Of a stretch of DNA of 64,000 bases, positions 48,466 through 59,570 are shown in pieces (the first letter of the stretch is position 1; every line of letters begins with the position of its first letter). Under the pieces are notes generated by a model. It ran no database searches, had not been told where the DNA came from, and worked only from the letters and a program-made list of their open reading frames with translations. The stretch is from Aldrovandia affinis. Its lineage: Eukaryota > Chordata > Actinopteri > Notacanthiformes > Halosauridae. The stretch is taken from the NCBI GenBank assembly GCA_029706075.1, contig JAINUG010000194.1:620001-684000 (forward strand), in the 5' to 3' direction. A program made the translations under genes and the position numbers.

Positions 48466-48680
48466 GGAGGCAATGTTAGCATAATGGTTAAGGGACTAGG
48501 CTCGTAACGCAAAGGTTGCAGGTTCGATCCCAGGTGGGGCACTGCCGTTGTACCCTTGGTACTTACCCTGGATTGCTTTAGTAAATATCCAGCTGTATAA
48601 ATGGATTGTATGTAAAGAAATGTGAAACTGTGTAAGTCGCTCTGGAAAAGAGTGTCTGCTAAATGCCTGTAATGTAATGC
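48466..48680 (+). mobile_element. tRNA-derived SINE, UnaSINE1/HE1-like
   Basis: The tRNA head has an A box in TTAGCATAATGGTTAAGG and a B box GGTTCGATCCC (about 48521-48531). The body includes CACTGCCGTTGTACCCTTGG and TAAATATCCAGCTGTATAAA. The end is GTAAGTCGCTCTGGAAAAGA, then CTGCTAAATGCC and a short (TGTAA) tail. This order matches a full-length fish SINE relying on an L2-type LINE. It is largely intact with scattered substitutions. Confidence 0.88.
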
Positions 48681-48689
48681 ATTAAAGTT

Positions 48690-50694
48690 ATGGCCCATTA
48701 AATTGCTGAAGATTTTTACATTATTATCATTCATACTTTTGAAACCTAATTAATGCTGAAACTGTAGAACATTGGTGACAGACTTTATGAGGACTTATTT
48801 GTCTCTTCCAGGCTGTTGTACTTTAGATATAGACTAGGGATATTAATGATTAATCGATGATCAATTAATTGCCATTAAGAATAATAATTCTTCATAATTC
48901 TTATTGTTTTATGCTGTTAAATAGGCCCGTGTCTCAAAAGTTTGAATAAAACTTTGATTGAGGAAAAAAACTTGCATTTTGTATTCTCTGTCCTATGCTA
49001 CATTTAGCTATTTTTGTTAAGAAAAGATTAATCGATTAATTGTTTGTTAATTGTTTGTTAAAATTAGCATTAGAAAAACTAATGATTTTCTTTGACTTGT
49101 AGGCTCAAAGTAGAAAACAAAACTGCACATAAAGTTTGTTTCAGTTTCAGTACCATGAGCACTGTCTTCAAAAGGCAGTGGAGATTCCAGCCCCCTGTTT
49201 CGCGTAATTTATTTTCTTTTTTTGTAATACCAGATTTTGATGTATAGACCTGTCCTCACCCCATACTCAGGCATGTGTGAACCAACCCCCCCCTTGTAGT
49301 GGTCCCACCCAGTACAGGCACTGTCAGGTCAGAGAGATTCCCAAGCAAGCTGAAACTCTTAATGTCACACATTCCCCATTACCATTGTCCTGTGGTTGTG
49401 CGGTTTCTTTGCCTATTTGCTGCTTAGCTGGGAACTCAGATGAATCACAGTTGATTGGGGATCCACTGTGGTGGACGTGACCTATTCAGCCTCTTCATGA
49501 GAAGGCTCTGCTCAAAAGCCCCACAGGCATGCATGCATCGTGGCTATGTTTCAGTTACCCACACATGCATAGGTCACACTGACACTTCTCTCTCTCCCCC
49601 CACCCCCCCCCCCTCCAAAAAAAGTGCAGAAAACCAAACCCTTGAAAGCCTGTAGGCTTTCTAAAGATATTGCCTGACAGCAGCAGATCTTTTCATGGAC
49701 TGTCTTCACACAGCGAGGCCAAGGGGCGTTACATGAGCTGCTTCTCATTGCAGTCGCATTTCTCATCTTGTGGAGTACTCCACATTTTTAAGAATGGGTC
49801 ATCTGTTTTTAAACACACATACAACAACACAGCAAAATGTGAAACTGCCATGACAGACAATGAACAAAATCTTGGTTATTAAAGTCATATTGTTCCATAA
49901 CATGAAAACAAAGACAGTATAAACATCATTACATTGTTCACTATGTCTGTAAAGCCATATAGCTGTGGCCCTCAGGATGTGGGTTGGCAGTACAGATATT
50001 GTTTAGCCTGCATGTCAACAAATCTGACAGGGTCTTTCTTTCCTTCTTTATTTTCCTTCCACACCACAATTGGATTTTTGTGGGGTTAAGAATTTCTAGG
50101 CAATCACCCAGTCAACTAAGCAGTCATTTATTTTCAAACCAAGCCAGCCAGGTGTGACCCACCTTGGATAGTTTCGACCCTAGCCACTCTGTCTCTAGAG
50201 AGTCTGGAAAGGGAAGTTACAGTTTGTGAGAACAGTGTCCTGCAATCTGATCGGTTCTTGCCATTTTTGTTATATTTGTTACAGCATTATTACAGCATTT
50301 TTATAGATAAATCGTTGAGTTAGCTTCAACTGCTACCTCCAATTGGAGCCCCACCTACACACAGAACTTACCATTGGTTTATTAGCTAACATCCCTGGAA
50401 GTTGGGTGGACTTTTCTTACATCAGACTGTCAACCTTCAAGTGAGGGTACTCCTTAGCTTAACACATTTTTCTAATACAGTGGTGGCCAGTTGCTAAAAT
50501 ACACATTATAAAAATCATCACTTCAAAACCTAGTACCAAAAAAATAATAAAAAAGTATTAATTAATTGACAAATATTCCAACAAGTATTGCCTCACTAGC
50601 TAATGCTATTTTAGCCGTGCAATAGTCCACTAGCTCTCAATTTGTGTGAATAATTTATATTTACCTGCTGGATAGTAAACATATTGTAGCTATG
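48690..50694. other. Gene-free sequence
   Basis: No supported gene. A C-rich run lies at 49599-49614 and repeated TTAATCGAT/ATTAATTG words near 48845-49055. Open frames are below 75 codons. Confidence 0.4.
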
Positions 50695-51116
50695 TTAAGG
50701 CCTCTACATGCTTCTGCATAACTTGTGCAACATCTTCGCGGTTTGCGTGGTGCAACATGTCGCAAGCACTCAGCAATTTATACTTCTGCACAACCTATGC
50801 GACATGGTGTCCTTACACTTCTGTACACTAGTAGGCGTCAATGTATTGAACAAGGTCGGTAAAGTTTCATGAAAGCAGGGAAACTCCTGTACCTACGAAC
50901 TTCTTCAGCCAATCCTTCCTGAAGCTGGTTCATTTTGTATTGTGTCAAACAAATGATGCTAGTTATCTATGTCGTTAGCTACTGTTAGCGAGCTTTATAC
51001 CATGATAGGCTACCAGGTTGCTAGCTAGATAGATATCGATAGTTTTCCTTAGCTAACGTTAACATAGATATATACAGGTATGGTATGCAGCTGGTATGTC
51101 TATCGCTGTATTACTG

Positions 51117-51220
51117 CACTGATCTCTTGTGCGAACTATGATTGTTCTTACCATGTATTAATGCACATCTGGTAAGTCGCTCTGGATAAGAGCATCTGCT
51201 AAATGCTTAAAATGTCAAAT
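51117..51220 (+). mobile_element. L2-type LINE or SINE 3' end
   Basis: TAATGCACATCTGGTAAGTC then GCTCTGGATAAGAGCATCTG and CTAAATG is the fish L2/SINE 3' terminus. Upstream ATTGTTCTTACCATGTATTA resembles an L2 3' UTR more than a tRNA head, so it is probably a 5'-truncated L2 copy. Confidence 0.7.
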
Positions 51221-51358
51221 GTAAAAAAATTATGTACTAGCTCAATGAACTATGACTATGACAGCTCTGCCTCCATTCTCTAACCAACCAATCAATGCTG
51301 TGCAACATCTACATCTACATGTTGCGCTGCGGTCGCAAGTTAGATTTTTGTGCCAGGT

Positions 51359-51430
51359 ACACGACATCCTCTGCAACATCCTTTGCAACATCAGTGCAAC
51401 CTCTGCGACGTGTTGCAGAGGATGTCGTGT
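51359..51430. repeat. Perfect 20-bp inverted repeat within the Harbinger-like element
   Basis: Arms 51359-51378 (ACACGACATCCTCTGCAACA) and 51411-51430 are exactly complementary around a 32-base loop that itself repeats GCAACATC-type words. Confidence 0.88.
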
Positions 51431-51649
51431 TGCAGTCACGTTGCAGTCGCTAGAAGCCTTTAGTGTTATTGCAGAGTTTATTATACATGGCTGCTTAAGC
51501 TAGCTAAGACTATTCAAATTGATCTCTTATTCATTAGCTCATTAGCAAGTGTAACTATAAACAATAGCTAGCTAGTTATTACTTAGCCAGCTATCTTACA
51601 CACTAATCTTAAATAGTTGTCCAAATCGGCAGGCAGACACTGAGCCTGA

Positions 51650-51991
51650 GCAAGACTCACGTGGGCACATCCTGCTTCAGTGATCTTATTTCTCTGTATC
51701 ACCCAAAAAGGATCCTATGATCACAGGATGCTATCTTGGGCCCAAAACTTCTATGCTTAAAACCGATGGCAGAGCTTTTATTTTCAGGGCTCCCTAGTTT
51801 TAGAATGACCTTCCCCATATCGTTCAGGAAGCAGAAACTATTTCGGCCTTTAAATAAAGAAAATAAGTTAGATCTTTGTTTGCCCCCTGTAATACAAATC
51901 TATACTCTACTTGAGACATGTTGTTCTCAGACTATGTCCTGAAAACTACTCTAGTCAACTTGTTTGTAAATGGTGCTATACAAAAATATAG
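51650..51991 (+). mobile_element. Degenerate LINE 3' fragment
   Basis: A broken reading frame resembles the extreme C-terminus of L2/CR1/Rex-type reverse transcriptase ORFs (a NDLP... ISAFK pattern). The fragment ends in GTAAATGGTGCTATACAAAA, similar to the usual terminus of such LINEs in fish. Stops interrupt it. Confidence 0.4.
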
Positions 51992-54900
51992 ACCACACGT
52001 CCAAGATTATACTGCCACAAGCTTCCGCAGATCATTTTGAAAATATACACATTATTGATAGATATCTTTACTTATATACCATGAATGTTTTTTTATGGTA
52101 TTCAACAGCAAATAAATTTGGCTCAGCATTGTCGTTCACTCATGACTGAATTAAGTGCTGATGAAGGTGCTCTGTAATCACATTAGGTATTTTAGCTAGC
52201 TATTGTTATTTTGCACATTGCTATGCAGGATGTGTCAAGTATAGCTTACTGTAACAACCATTACACATTTAGTATCATGATACTGCATGAAAGGTTGGGA
52301 AAGTTCCCTCACATGCAGCCAAAGGTTTGTTTCATAGGAATTTAAAAATGTATAGCTATTTTCACATGAAAGACCATTTAGCAGTCCTGTAGCTTTCAAT
52401 TTTGCAGCCTGTCGTATCTTCTGGTAATCTTGGGTAAAACATACCCCGCCAAACCACCCATTTGTCTTTAGAGAGGGAGGCTGAAGGGTTTGTCATTTCT
52501 GAACTCTAAGTCATCAGAACTGCCCGCCTTAAATCAACAGACTTTGATGACGCCAGGCTTTCCCAGTTAGTTTTTTCCACTTGTTTACATATCTTGTTAT
52601 GCTTCTGATTATACTGGTCTCCAGAGCTCCAGAATTGCGATGCAACTGGAAACCACTAAGGATGCTTTCCTCACAAGGAATGCTTTCAAAACCAGAAAAT
52701 TGTCAACTAAAACAAAACATTAGAACATTTAATACATTTTGAAAACGTTTAGAAGACTCTGTCTATTTAGATTGTATTTAAAAAGTTTTTTTGTAAATTC
52801 TGATTGAAATGTATTATATTTGCTAATTATAATCGTATCCATTGTTGATATATTACTTTATTGTGAAATATTACACTGTAAGCTCCTTTAAAAGCTTCAA
52901 TATTATACCCATTAATGTATTAAAAATGTCTTATATTACTGGTTATTACTCTAGCCCCCTTATTTAGTGGGATATATATGTAAGATATAAACCACAATAT
53001 GCTGTACATATACAAGTATATATTGCACGTGATGGGTTGGTGGAACAAGAATGAGAACGAGATAAGATCACATTTTTATATCGCAACGTTTCTCATGTTT
53101 TCCTTGCAAGTCTGATCAGGTCAGTATACCCATAGTAAGCACAGTTAAGTACCCAAATACAGAATGAAATGTTAAATACTCTTTAATCAATTGCAAATGA
53201 ATAGGAGTAAAATGAAGGAGAAACACCACACCATAAGATGAGATTACTAACATACAGTAAATGTAACATGTTGAAATATTTATATTCAGTGCAATAAAAT
53301 GTCACCAAGCAATTAAAAAATATCAAATTTCTGGTCTCTAGAACTGACGATTGCAATTATACTAATGCCTTCCTGAAATTAACCCCAACCATGGTAGTAT
53401 ATGAATTAATTCTTGACTCTTATGTTGATGCCTATTGAAGGCTTATGTTTGGTCTGCCATTCTACTAAGTGTTCATTATAGATCTCTCTAATAATTTGCA
53501 ACAGCTATGCAAACATTTAAGCAATTTTGCATTCATCTGACTTTTTGCCAAGGCTGTGGCATATGTTCAATATCACGTCAAGGTGAAATATAGTTCCCTT
53601 CACTTGATAAAGAAATTGAAATGCCAATGAAGATGTCCCGGGGCGGAGCAATAAATAAAATCCTGATTGAACGGTGTAGGTGTAGTCACGCCATGCTGAG
53701 GTGTTTATGGACCGTGTTGTTGTAATGACAGCGCAAGGCGAACACAATAGCTGTTACATCAAAGAAGGAGCAAGCGTATGAACACAGACACGTGTGGGAC
53801 GGGGAGAACCGCACTCCGTTGTCTCGCCTACACCATGCTCTTTCAGGCGTGACATTTCAGTGCCCCTCCCTCGCTCAGTAGCACACTCTGGGTGATGAAG
53901 CGGGGGGATCTGTGTGTGTCACCCAGCTATGAAAACCACACCCACACCAAATTAGCCAGAGGGTTTTTCACTCTGAATTGGAAAAGAAGGTGAAACTCTA
54001 CTATAGCATCAATCAGGTTAAGCTCTCTGACTACAGCCACAATTACTATTAAGTCTCCTCAAGAGGACATTAACGTATCACTTGCTATTATATGGCGCCC
54101 TGACATTTATGTAGGTTTGTAATGCACTATTCATCTCAGATAGATAGATTAATGTGTTGTGATGTATAATTTATGCAGCAAGTGGTGGCGAGTTGTCTAA
54201 GGGAGTACCTGCGGGAGTAGGTGGTTGATCACAGTTACACTGCCACATTATAGCAATCCCTGTGTGATTTAGTGAGAACTGTTGATGAACTTGAAGCTGT
54301 ACATCCTATTATTTATTTTCTCAGTGGACGCCTTCATCCACATTACATGATGGGTTTTTTCTAGATTCATTTATTTTAAATGTGTACATCTGCATATATA
54401 TGGAAGCAAGCTGGGTTAAGTAGACTGTCTCTCTCAAGGGTAGAACAGCAGTGTCGCACCACAGATTCATATCTGCATCCCTCTGCTTATGAAGCCCCAT
54501 GCCCTATTGCTACTCCACACTGCCACATAAGAACACTGCTCATTGGGTCAAAGAAGACCTCTGTCCCTGGTCAGCCCTGGCATGCATGGAGAGAAGAAAA
54601 ACAGTACAAAATCTTGGTAAGATGAAAAGAAAATATATTTATTAAGACAGGTTCCACATGTAGAGGGGATGGGGGGGGTGGAAAAATCTGGTTTGGATTT
54701 TTTTTCCCCCGTGTTTGATTCTGCGCTCGAAGGAAATAACCTTTCTGGGCTCTCAAAACACTGTGATATCCCACACCTCCCGGCTTTAAATTTGTTTCAA
54801 ATGTGTGCAGGTTTGAACATATCTAATTCTTCCTTCCTTTGGGTTCCAACGCTAATCCTCAACTCTTTGGGCTTCCTTCCTAGAACAATCAATCCTTTCT

Positions 54901-56528
54901 TAAGAAAATAACCCCATGGAGCACCTTCCAAATCCCACCAATTTTTTTCATTAAAGGCCAGTGAAAAGTGTTGGATTTTTCTTTATTGAATTCAGCCTGA
55001 TGAAACTGTACCTGCACCATACTGCTCTGGAAGAGAATGAGAGAAAGGCACAAAGCAGACCACTGATGAAATTCTCTTTAATGTGTCACTGATGAAATCT
55101 GACATTAATGTCAACAACTACGTGTGGTCTATGCGTTTTTTAAAACATTAACAATGTCAGATTTTGGTGCACCATTTTCCCAGCACTTTTTGATGCTCTT
55201 CACTTGGTAAAAATTCTGAAGTTTGTCAAAAAAAAAAAAAGATCCTTTTTGTGGAAGGGAGGATTTATTTTATTTATTTTTTGATTGAAAAGATCTCATA
55301 GACGAACCCGTTCTTCCGCGCTGCCATCCGATTCTCAGAGCAGCAGAGGATAAGTGCTGGTCTGAGTGCTCTTAGTTAATCTGTTTCAGGGTTTGTTTTT
55401 CCAATAAATGTGAATCAGATTAAGAGTGATATATATGACAGTGATACTTCTTTATAAACCCAGGCTGTAATGAGCAGTATGGAAATCTCGTTTTCCACAG
55501 CTATGGCAGAGATACAGATCAGTACTGCTGTAGGGTTCAATGCCCCCCACACACCCCCAATAGCCAGGCAGAATCTCAAACAAAATCTTCAATTGGGAGA
55601 ATCAGTGAAAATAGCAGGCCTTTTGAAATATCTACCTGAGTTTTTAACTCTATAATGTAATTAGCTTTCATGTTCATTCACTGTGATCCTGTTTGCAGGG
55701 TGTGATTACAATCCTTTACGTTTAGTTTTGTCCATCATTTGTAATCTTATCAGTCAGGGGGAAACTGAGGAGTAAGGACTAACACCCAGATATCAGGGCT
55801 TTCCTGTGGGAAAGGCTGTCCTGCTACTGGAGTGGTGTCCCTCAGGTAATGAATCCTCCCAACTGTTTAATTACAGATCTCCACCTGCAGGGCTTCCCTC
55901 TCTGGGTGTGACAGCGCTGTGGTGAGGCGCTTGACTGGCTGCAATGATTAACCCCTACCCTGTCCACTCCTGCCTTGATCTTAGTACTGTATACCACTCC
56001 TATTCACGTGTATGCTGCGCATAGAAATATTATTGATTCCCTGTGATCAGCGGATTAATTCATTTCAAATTTCAATGGAAGCAAGCCACCAATAGTGGCT
56101 ATAAACCTACTTTTTTCTCTTTATTTGAAGGTTCAGTTCCTGACAGTGAATTTGGTTAACTGAGGGGGCTCTGACTCTACATTTAGCATAGGAGCCTATA
56201 TGGCCTCACACCAGAGCGAGTCACCTGGCAATGCTGGACAGTCATTGGTGTCAACAAATGTCTGTTGTGGTGTTGTGTGCCTGTGTGTGCGTATATATCA
56301 TTGTGTCTACCAGGTGGATCCTATGACCAGAACAAACTCACTGCTGGTAAAACAGCAGGTTTCAAGAACACAGATGTGGGAATTTACCATTCAAAACTGT
56401 TGGTATTGACCATTGTAGGTAACTTCAATTTGTAGTACACAACATTTCTGATATTAAGGGGGAAAAGAAAACGCTACATTTTCATGAAGAAAATCACTTC
56501 ATGCTTTTTGGCCATCACATATACATAT
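51992..56528. other. Gene-free, AT-rich sequence
   Basis: No supported gene. Contains an A12-13 run near 55228-55241, a TTTATT-rich stretch at 55265-55285 and a G-rich run near 54668-54680. Open frames are below 85 codons and featureless. Confidence 0.45.
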
Positions 56529-57109
56529 TGTGGTGTCCCCAGGGGTTGGGCGACACGCACGGACCTTGCAGAGGGCGTAGGCAAGTTTAACAACAAGGAG
56601 GAGGCAGTATTTGAAAACAAAATGATAATTTATTATACTAACTATGACGAACGTTTACACAAAACAAAGGGCGGGGTATTCGGGGGAATACAAACAAAGT
56701 CCACAAATCCTTTCTCGTTGTCAAAGTCCGTTCCGTTGTCCAAAATCCAGTTCGTAGTCCGCAATCCAGTCCGTAGTCCAAAGCCAAAACAATCCAATCC
56801 CAAAGACACACAAAACAAACACTCCAACAAACACTCTCTCCAAATCCTGGCTGGTCAAACGACTTCACAGGTATTCTCTCTTTAAACAAACACAGTAACT
56901 CCTTCCAACTCACGTTCCTACTCCTCTCGATAGGTTCTGGGAGCGAGACCTTTAAATAGGCCTTGCAATGGCCTTCAGCTGGTCGTTAGCTCCCATTGCC
57001 TGACTTCGTTCAGGTGTTTCTGTGGTCTGCTGGGAAATGTAGTGAAAATGGCTGCCATGTGTTGGAGGCCAGGCAGCCATTTTCTGGTGCAACCCTTTGG
57101 GCTGCCACA
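56529..57109 (-). repeat. 3' LTR (minus orientation)
   Basis: 581 bp, TG...CA. On the minus strand a TATA-like CTATTTAAAGG lies at 56959-56949 and AATAAA at 56634-56629, giving a plausible U3-R-U5 order. It encodes the last 52 or so residues of the 872-codon ORF before the stop at 56952. Confidence 0.92.
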
Positions 57110-59570
57110 CACCCTCCTCCTCAGCTCTGACCTCGGGGAGGGCTGAGCGGCCTATGTCCAGCGGCCACCAGGAGGGTCCCCCTCTCCAGGTCCACTCAGG
57201 CAGTTTTCCACCCGGGTCAAACGTCCAGATCCCATCTCCATTCGCCTGAAAAAATGTCTGCAAGCCGTTAGGAAAGGACGAAAGGCGCTCACCTCGTTTG
57301 CCACCACCTGGCCATAGGTGGGTACTGGCTCTGGGGTCCAAGGATGGAACGGTTACCGCTCTTGCGTTAGTCCTCAACAGCCCTCCAAGGCTCCTCCAGT
57401 GAACCCTGTGCAGCATTTCATTTCTTGGTCCATTCTTTGGCTTTTTCCTTGTTCCTTTTGCTTTCAGGGGATCAAGTGTGGTAATTGGGGAAAATACACT
57501 CTTCAACAGCCAGTTAACTTTCTCCTTTGATTTCTTTTCCACATTTTCCTTCAAGTGAGAGCTTTGAATCTCCACTTTTCTCAATTTCAGTGCTGGCGAC
57601 GGACTCACCACATCAGGAGATGGTTGGGCCTTCAACCAGGCCTCCTCAGCCATAGTCAAGAGATCTTCCTCAACACTATGGTTCCACCATAACTCCTCTA
57701 GGCTCCCTTGAAGGTCCAGCAGGCTGAGTGGGACTGAGGACCATTGTCCCCACTCCAATGTCTGGTCATCATCTCTTGCCAGCTCACCTGGCTGTGCGTT
57801 CTCCACCTGCATGCTAGAGTCTTTCACAACAGGGACACGTTTTACACACTTCAGTTCCGCACTCACCCCTTCCAATCGGTCTTGTAGATCCACTCTGGTG
57901 TTCTTGAGGTCCTTGTTTTCAGTCTCCAGCTTTTCCACACTGGCCAAAAGGTCTTCCACAGCCCGAGAGAGCTCAGCCTTTTCTGTGGACAATGCGGCCA
58001 TCTCTTGCTCCAACTGCCGGTTCCTGGAGCACTGCTCTTCTTTCTCCTTCACAAGCTGCTCCTTCAGAACCTGCAGGTTCTCGTTTTTCGACGAGAGGTC
58101 TTTGTGACCTCTCTTCAGGGTGGACAGCTCGGAGGCAGAGGCTGAGAGCTGCATTTGAAGGGCCTCTCTCTGACCTTTGAGCTCCTCGACTTCTTTGGAG
58201 GTGTTCAATGATACTAGCTTCAGATCCGCTAAATCTGCCCTTAACTGTTCAGCCACCTGCTTGGAGGAGGCTAGCTCAGTAGTGAGAGACTGGCCTTGCT
58301 CTTTGTAAGGCTGCAGCTCCGCCGCCAGCTGCTCCAGCTCCTTGCTCTTGTCGCGAGAGCCGCTGAGCTCCTGCTCAGTCTTCTCCAGCTTGTCACGGAG
58401 CTCCTTGAGCTGTTGGCCGTGCTTCTCGGATTCCCCCCTCAAGGCCTTCTCCTGGACCGCCTGTAGCTCCTGGTTCTGGGCCTTTTCCTGCTCCACGCTC
58501 TTCTCCAGCTCGGCCAGCTGCTCCCGCAGGGCGTTGGCCTCGACCTGGTGCGTATCCCTGCTCTCCTGCTCCACTCGGCACCGGAGTTGCTCCACCTCGG
58601 ACGCATGGTTATCCGCTGCTTTCCTTAGCTCTGCCTCCTTCTGGGCGAGCCTGGTCTGTGCATCCCCCAAGGCCCTGGAATACTCATCTGTGGCCTGGTC
58701 CTGGGACTCCTGCATGTCCAGACACTGTCGCTGCTCATTCTCAAGCATCTGGGTTAGGTTACTCACCCGCTCTTCGAGCGCCAGGTTGTGGGCCTCGACC
58801 TGCCTCACTTCATCGCCCAGGGATGCTTTGTCCTTCTCCAGCTCCCCAGCCATGATTCCCAGCACTCTCAGCGAGTCAGTGTGCTCCTGCAGCAATCTCC
58901 CCACGGCCACCAGATGGCGCTCCTCCGAGGTCCCCAACTCAGCTTTCGTCTGGTACAGCTCAGTCTGGACACCTTTCAGTTGCTGGACCTCCCGGAGGGT
59001 GACTCGCCATTGGTCCTCCACCATGGCCGCCCGTCTCTGGTTCTTCACCAGGTCTTCCCTCTGGTCCCGACAGCATTGCTCCAATTTGTGGACCTCTTCC
59101 TGTTTGCCCTTGATTATATATTTTGCCTCTCCTAGCTCTGACTCTAAAACAGCACACTTGTCTGCGACACTTTTATGCTGCTTTTGCGGCCTACCTGGGA
59201 TCTTTTGACTTTTTTTCCTAGGGGGCACCACAGAGCAGGGGTGGCCATTTTTCTCTCCGACTTGTTTTGGTTCTGGTCTCTCCTTTGGGTCTTTCCAGCC
59301 CACTTCTTCCCTCATGGAACACTCACTGGGTTGGTGGCCATACTCCATACAGCATATGCACCACGGGGCACCACTTTGTGCCAATTGGGCCTGTTCCTTG
59401 TTCCAGGCGTCCATGGCTGGGCCTCCTGTCCAGTCACCTTCCATGAGCGTGCTTTTTCCTTTAAAAAATTCAAAAATTAAATCCTGCTGCACTACCTCCT
59501 CTTGCCTGTAAGTGATGCCCTCTGCCCGCATCCTCCACCATATGTGGTGTCCCCAGGGGTTGGGCGACAC
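56952..59570 (-). CDS. 872-aa CCHC zinc-knuckle plus long coiled-coil protein of the LTR element
   Basis: This is the only long coding-like frame in the window. The frame opens at a Met at 59570, inside U5 of the LTR. A second Met at 59531 (MRAEGIT), within the primer site, or the Met at residue 43 are plausible alternative starts. Residues 71-84, CICCMEYGHQPSEC, form a C-X2-C-X4-H-X4-C zinc knuckle as in retroelement Gag nucleocapsids. A basic stretch with PPRKKSQK follows, around residue 116. Residues about 137-577 are rich in Leu, Glu, Lys and Gln in heptad-like spacing, a long coiled coil similar in style to golgin, NuMA or EEA1 rods, though I cannot assign a source. The C-terminal 290 residues are acidic, then basic, then Trp/Gly/Pro-rich, and the last 52 or so are encoded by the 3' LTR. 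There is no capsid fold that I can recognise and no enzyme. It likely binds RNA and self-assembles, but that is inference. Confidence 0.78.
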   Translation of the reverse strand: MSPNPWGHHIWWRMRAEGITYRQEEVVQQDLIFEFFKGKSTLMEGDWTGGPAMDAWNKEQAQLAQSGAPWCICCMEYGHQPSECSMREEVGWKDPKERPEPKQVGEKNGHPCSVVPPRKKSQKIPGRPQKQHKSVADKCAVLESELGEAKYIIKGKQEEVHKLEQCCRDQREDLVKNQRRAAMVEDQWRVTLREVQQLKGVQTELYQTKAELGTSEERHLVAVGRLLQEHTDSLRVLGIMAGELEKDKASLGDEVRQVEAHNLALEERVSNLTQMLENEQRQCLDMQESQDQATDEYSRALGDAQTRLAQKEAELRKAADNHASEVEQLRCRVEQESRDTHQVEANALREQLAELEKSVEQEKAQNQELQAVQEKALRGESEKHGQQLKELRDKLEKTEQELSGSRDKSKELEQLAAELQPYKEQGQSLTTELASSKQVAEQLRADLADLKLVSLNTSKEVEELKGQREALQMQLSASASELSTLKRGHKDLSSKNENLQVLKEQLVKEKEEQCSRNRQLEQEMAALSTEKAELSRAVEDLLASVEKLETENKDLKNTRVDLQDRLEGVSAELKCVKRVPVVKDSSMQVENAQPGELARDDDQTLEWGQWSSVPLSLLDLQGSLEELWWNHSVEEDLLTMAEEAWLKAQPSPDVVSPSPALKLRKVEIQSSHLKENVEKKSKEKVNWLLKSVFSPITTLDPLKAKGTRKKPKNGPRNEMLHRVHWRSLGGLLRTNARAVTVPSLDPRASTHLWPGGGKRGERLSSFPNGLQTFFQANGDGIWTFDPGGKLPEWTWRGGPSWWPLDIGRSALPEVRAEEEGVWQPKGLHQKMAAWPPTHGSHFHYISQQTTETPERSQAMGANDQLKAIARPI
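57110..57121 (-). other. Polypurine tract
   Basis: On the minus strand AGGAGGAGGGTG directly precedes the TG of the 3' LTR, as expected for the plus-strand primer. Confidence 0.75.
59523..59540 (-). other. Primer binding site, possibly tRNA-Ala type
   Basis: On the minus strand TGGTGGAGGATGCGGGCA starts two bases inside the 5' LTR. TGGTGGAG(G) matches the complement of the tRNA-Ala 3' end (CCTCCACCA); the rest aligns only with small gaps, so the primer identity is tentative. Confidence 0.55.

Larger units (their letters stand above)
50698..51459. mobile_element. Non-autonomous PIF/Harbinger-like DNA transposon
   Basis: The ends AGGCCTCTAC... and, read inward, AGGCTTCTAG... are short imperfect terminal inverted repeats flanked on both sides by TTA (50695-50697 and 51460-51462), the 3-bp duplication typical of PIF/Harbinger. 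Subterminal GCAAC/GTTGC words recur at both ends. No transposase is encoded in 762 bp. An L2-type tail has inserted near 51117-51220. The terminal match is short, so the superfamily call is moderate. Confidence 0.5.

Noticed and set aside
54300-54350. A minus-strand SINE/L2 tail (GGACGCCTTCATCCACATTA)
   Set aside because: Only a weak resemblance to the tail; too diverged to call.
58342-59208. Plus-strand 288-codon frame, Ser/Cys-rich
   Set aside because: It is the antisense shadow of the Leu/Glu-rich coiled-coil coding region on the minus strand.
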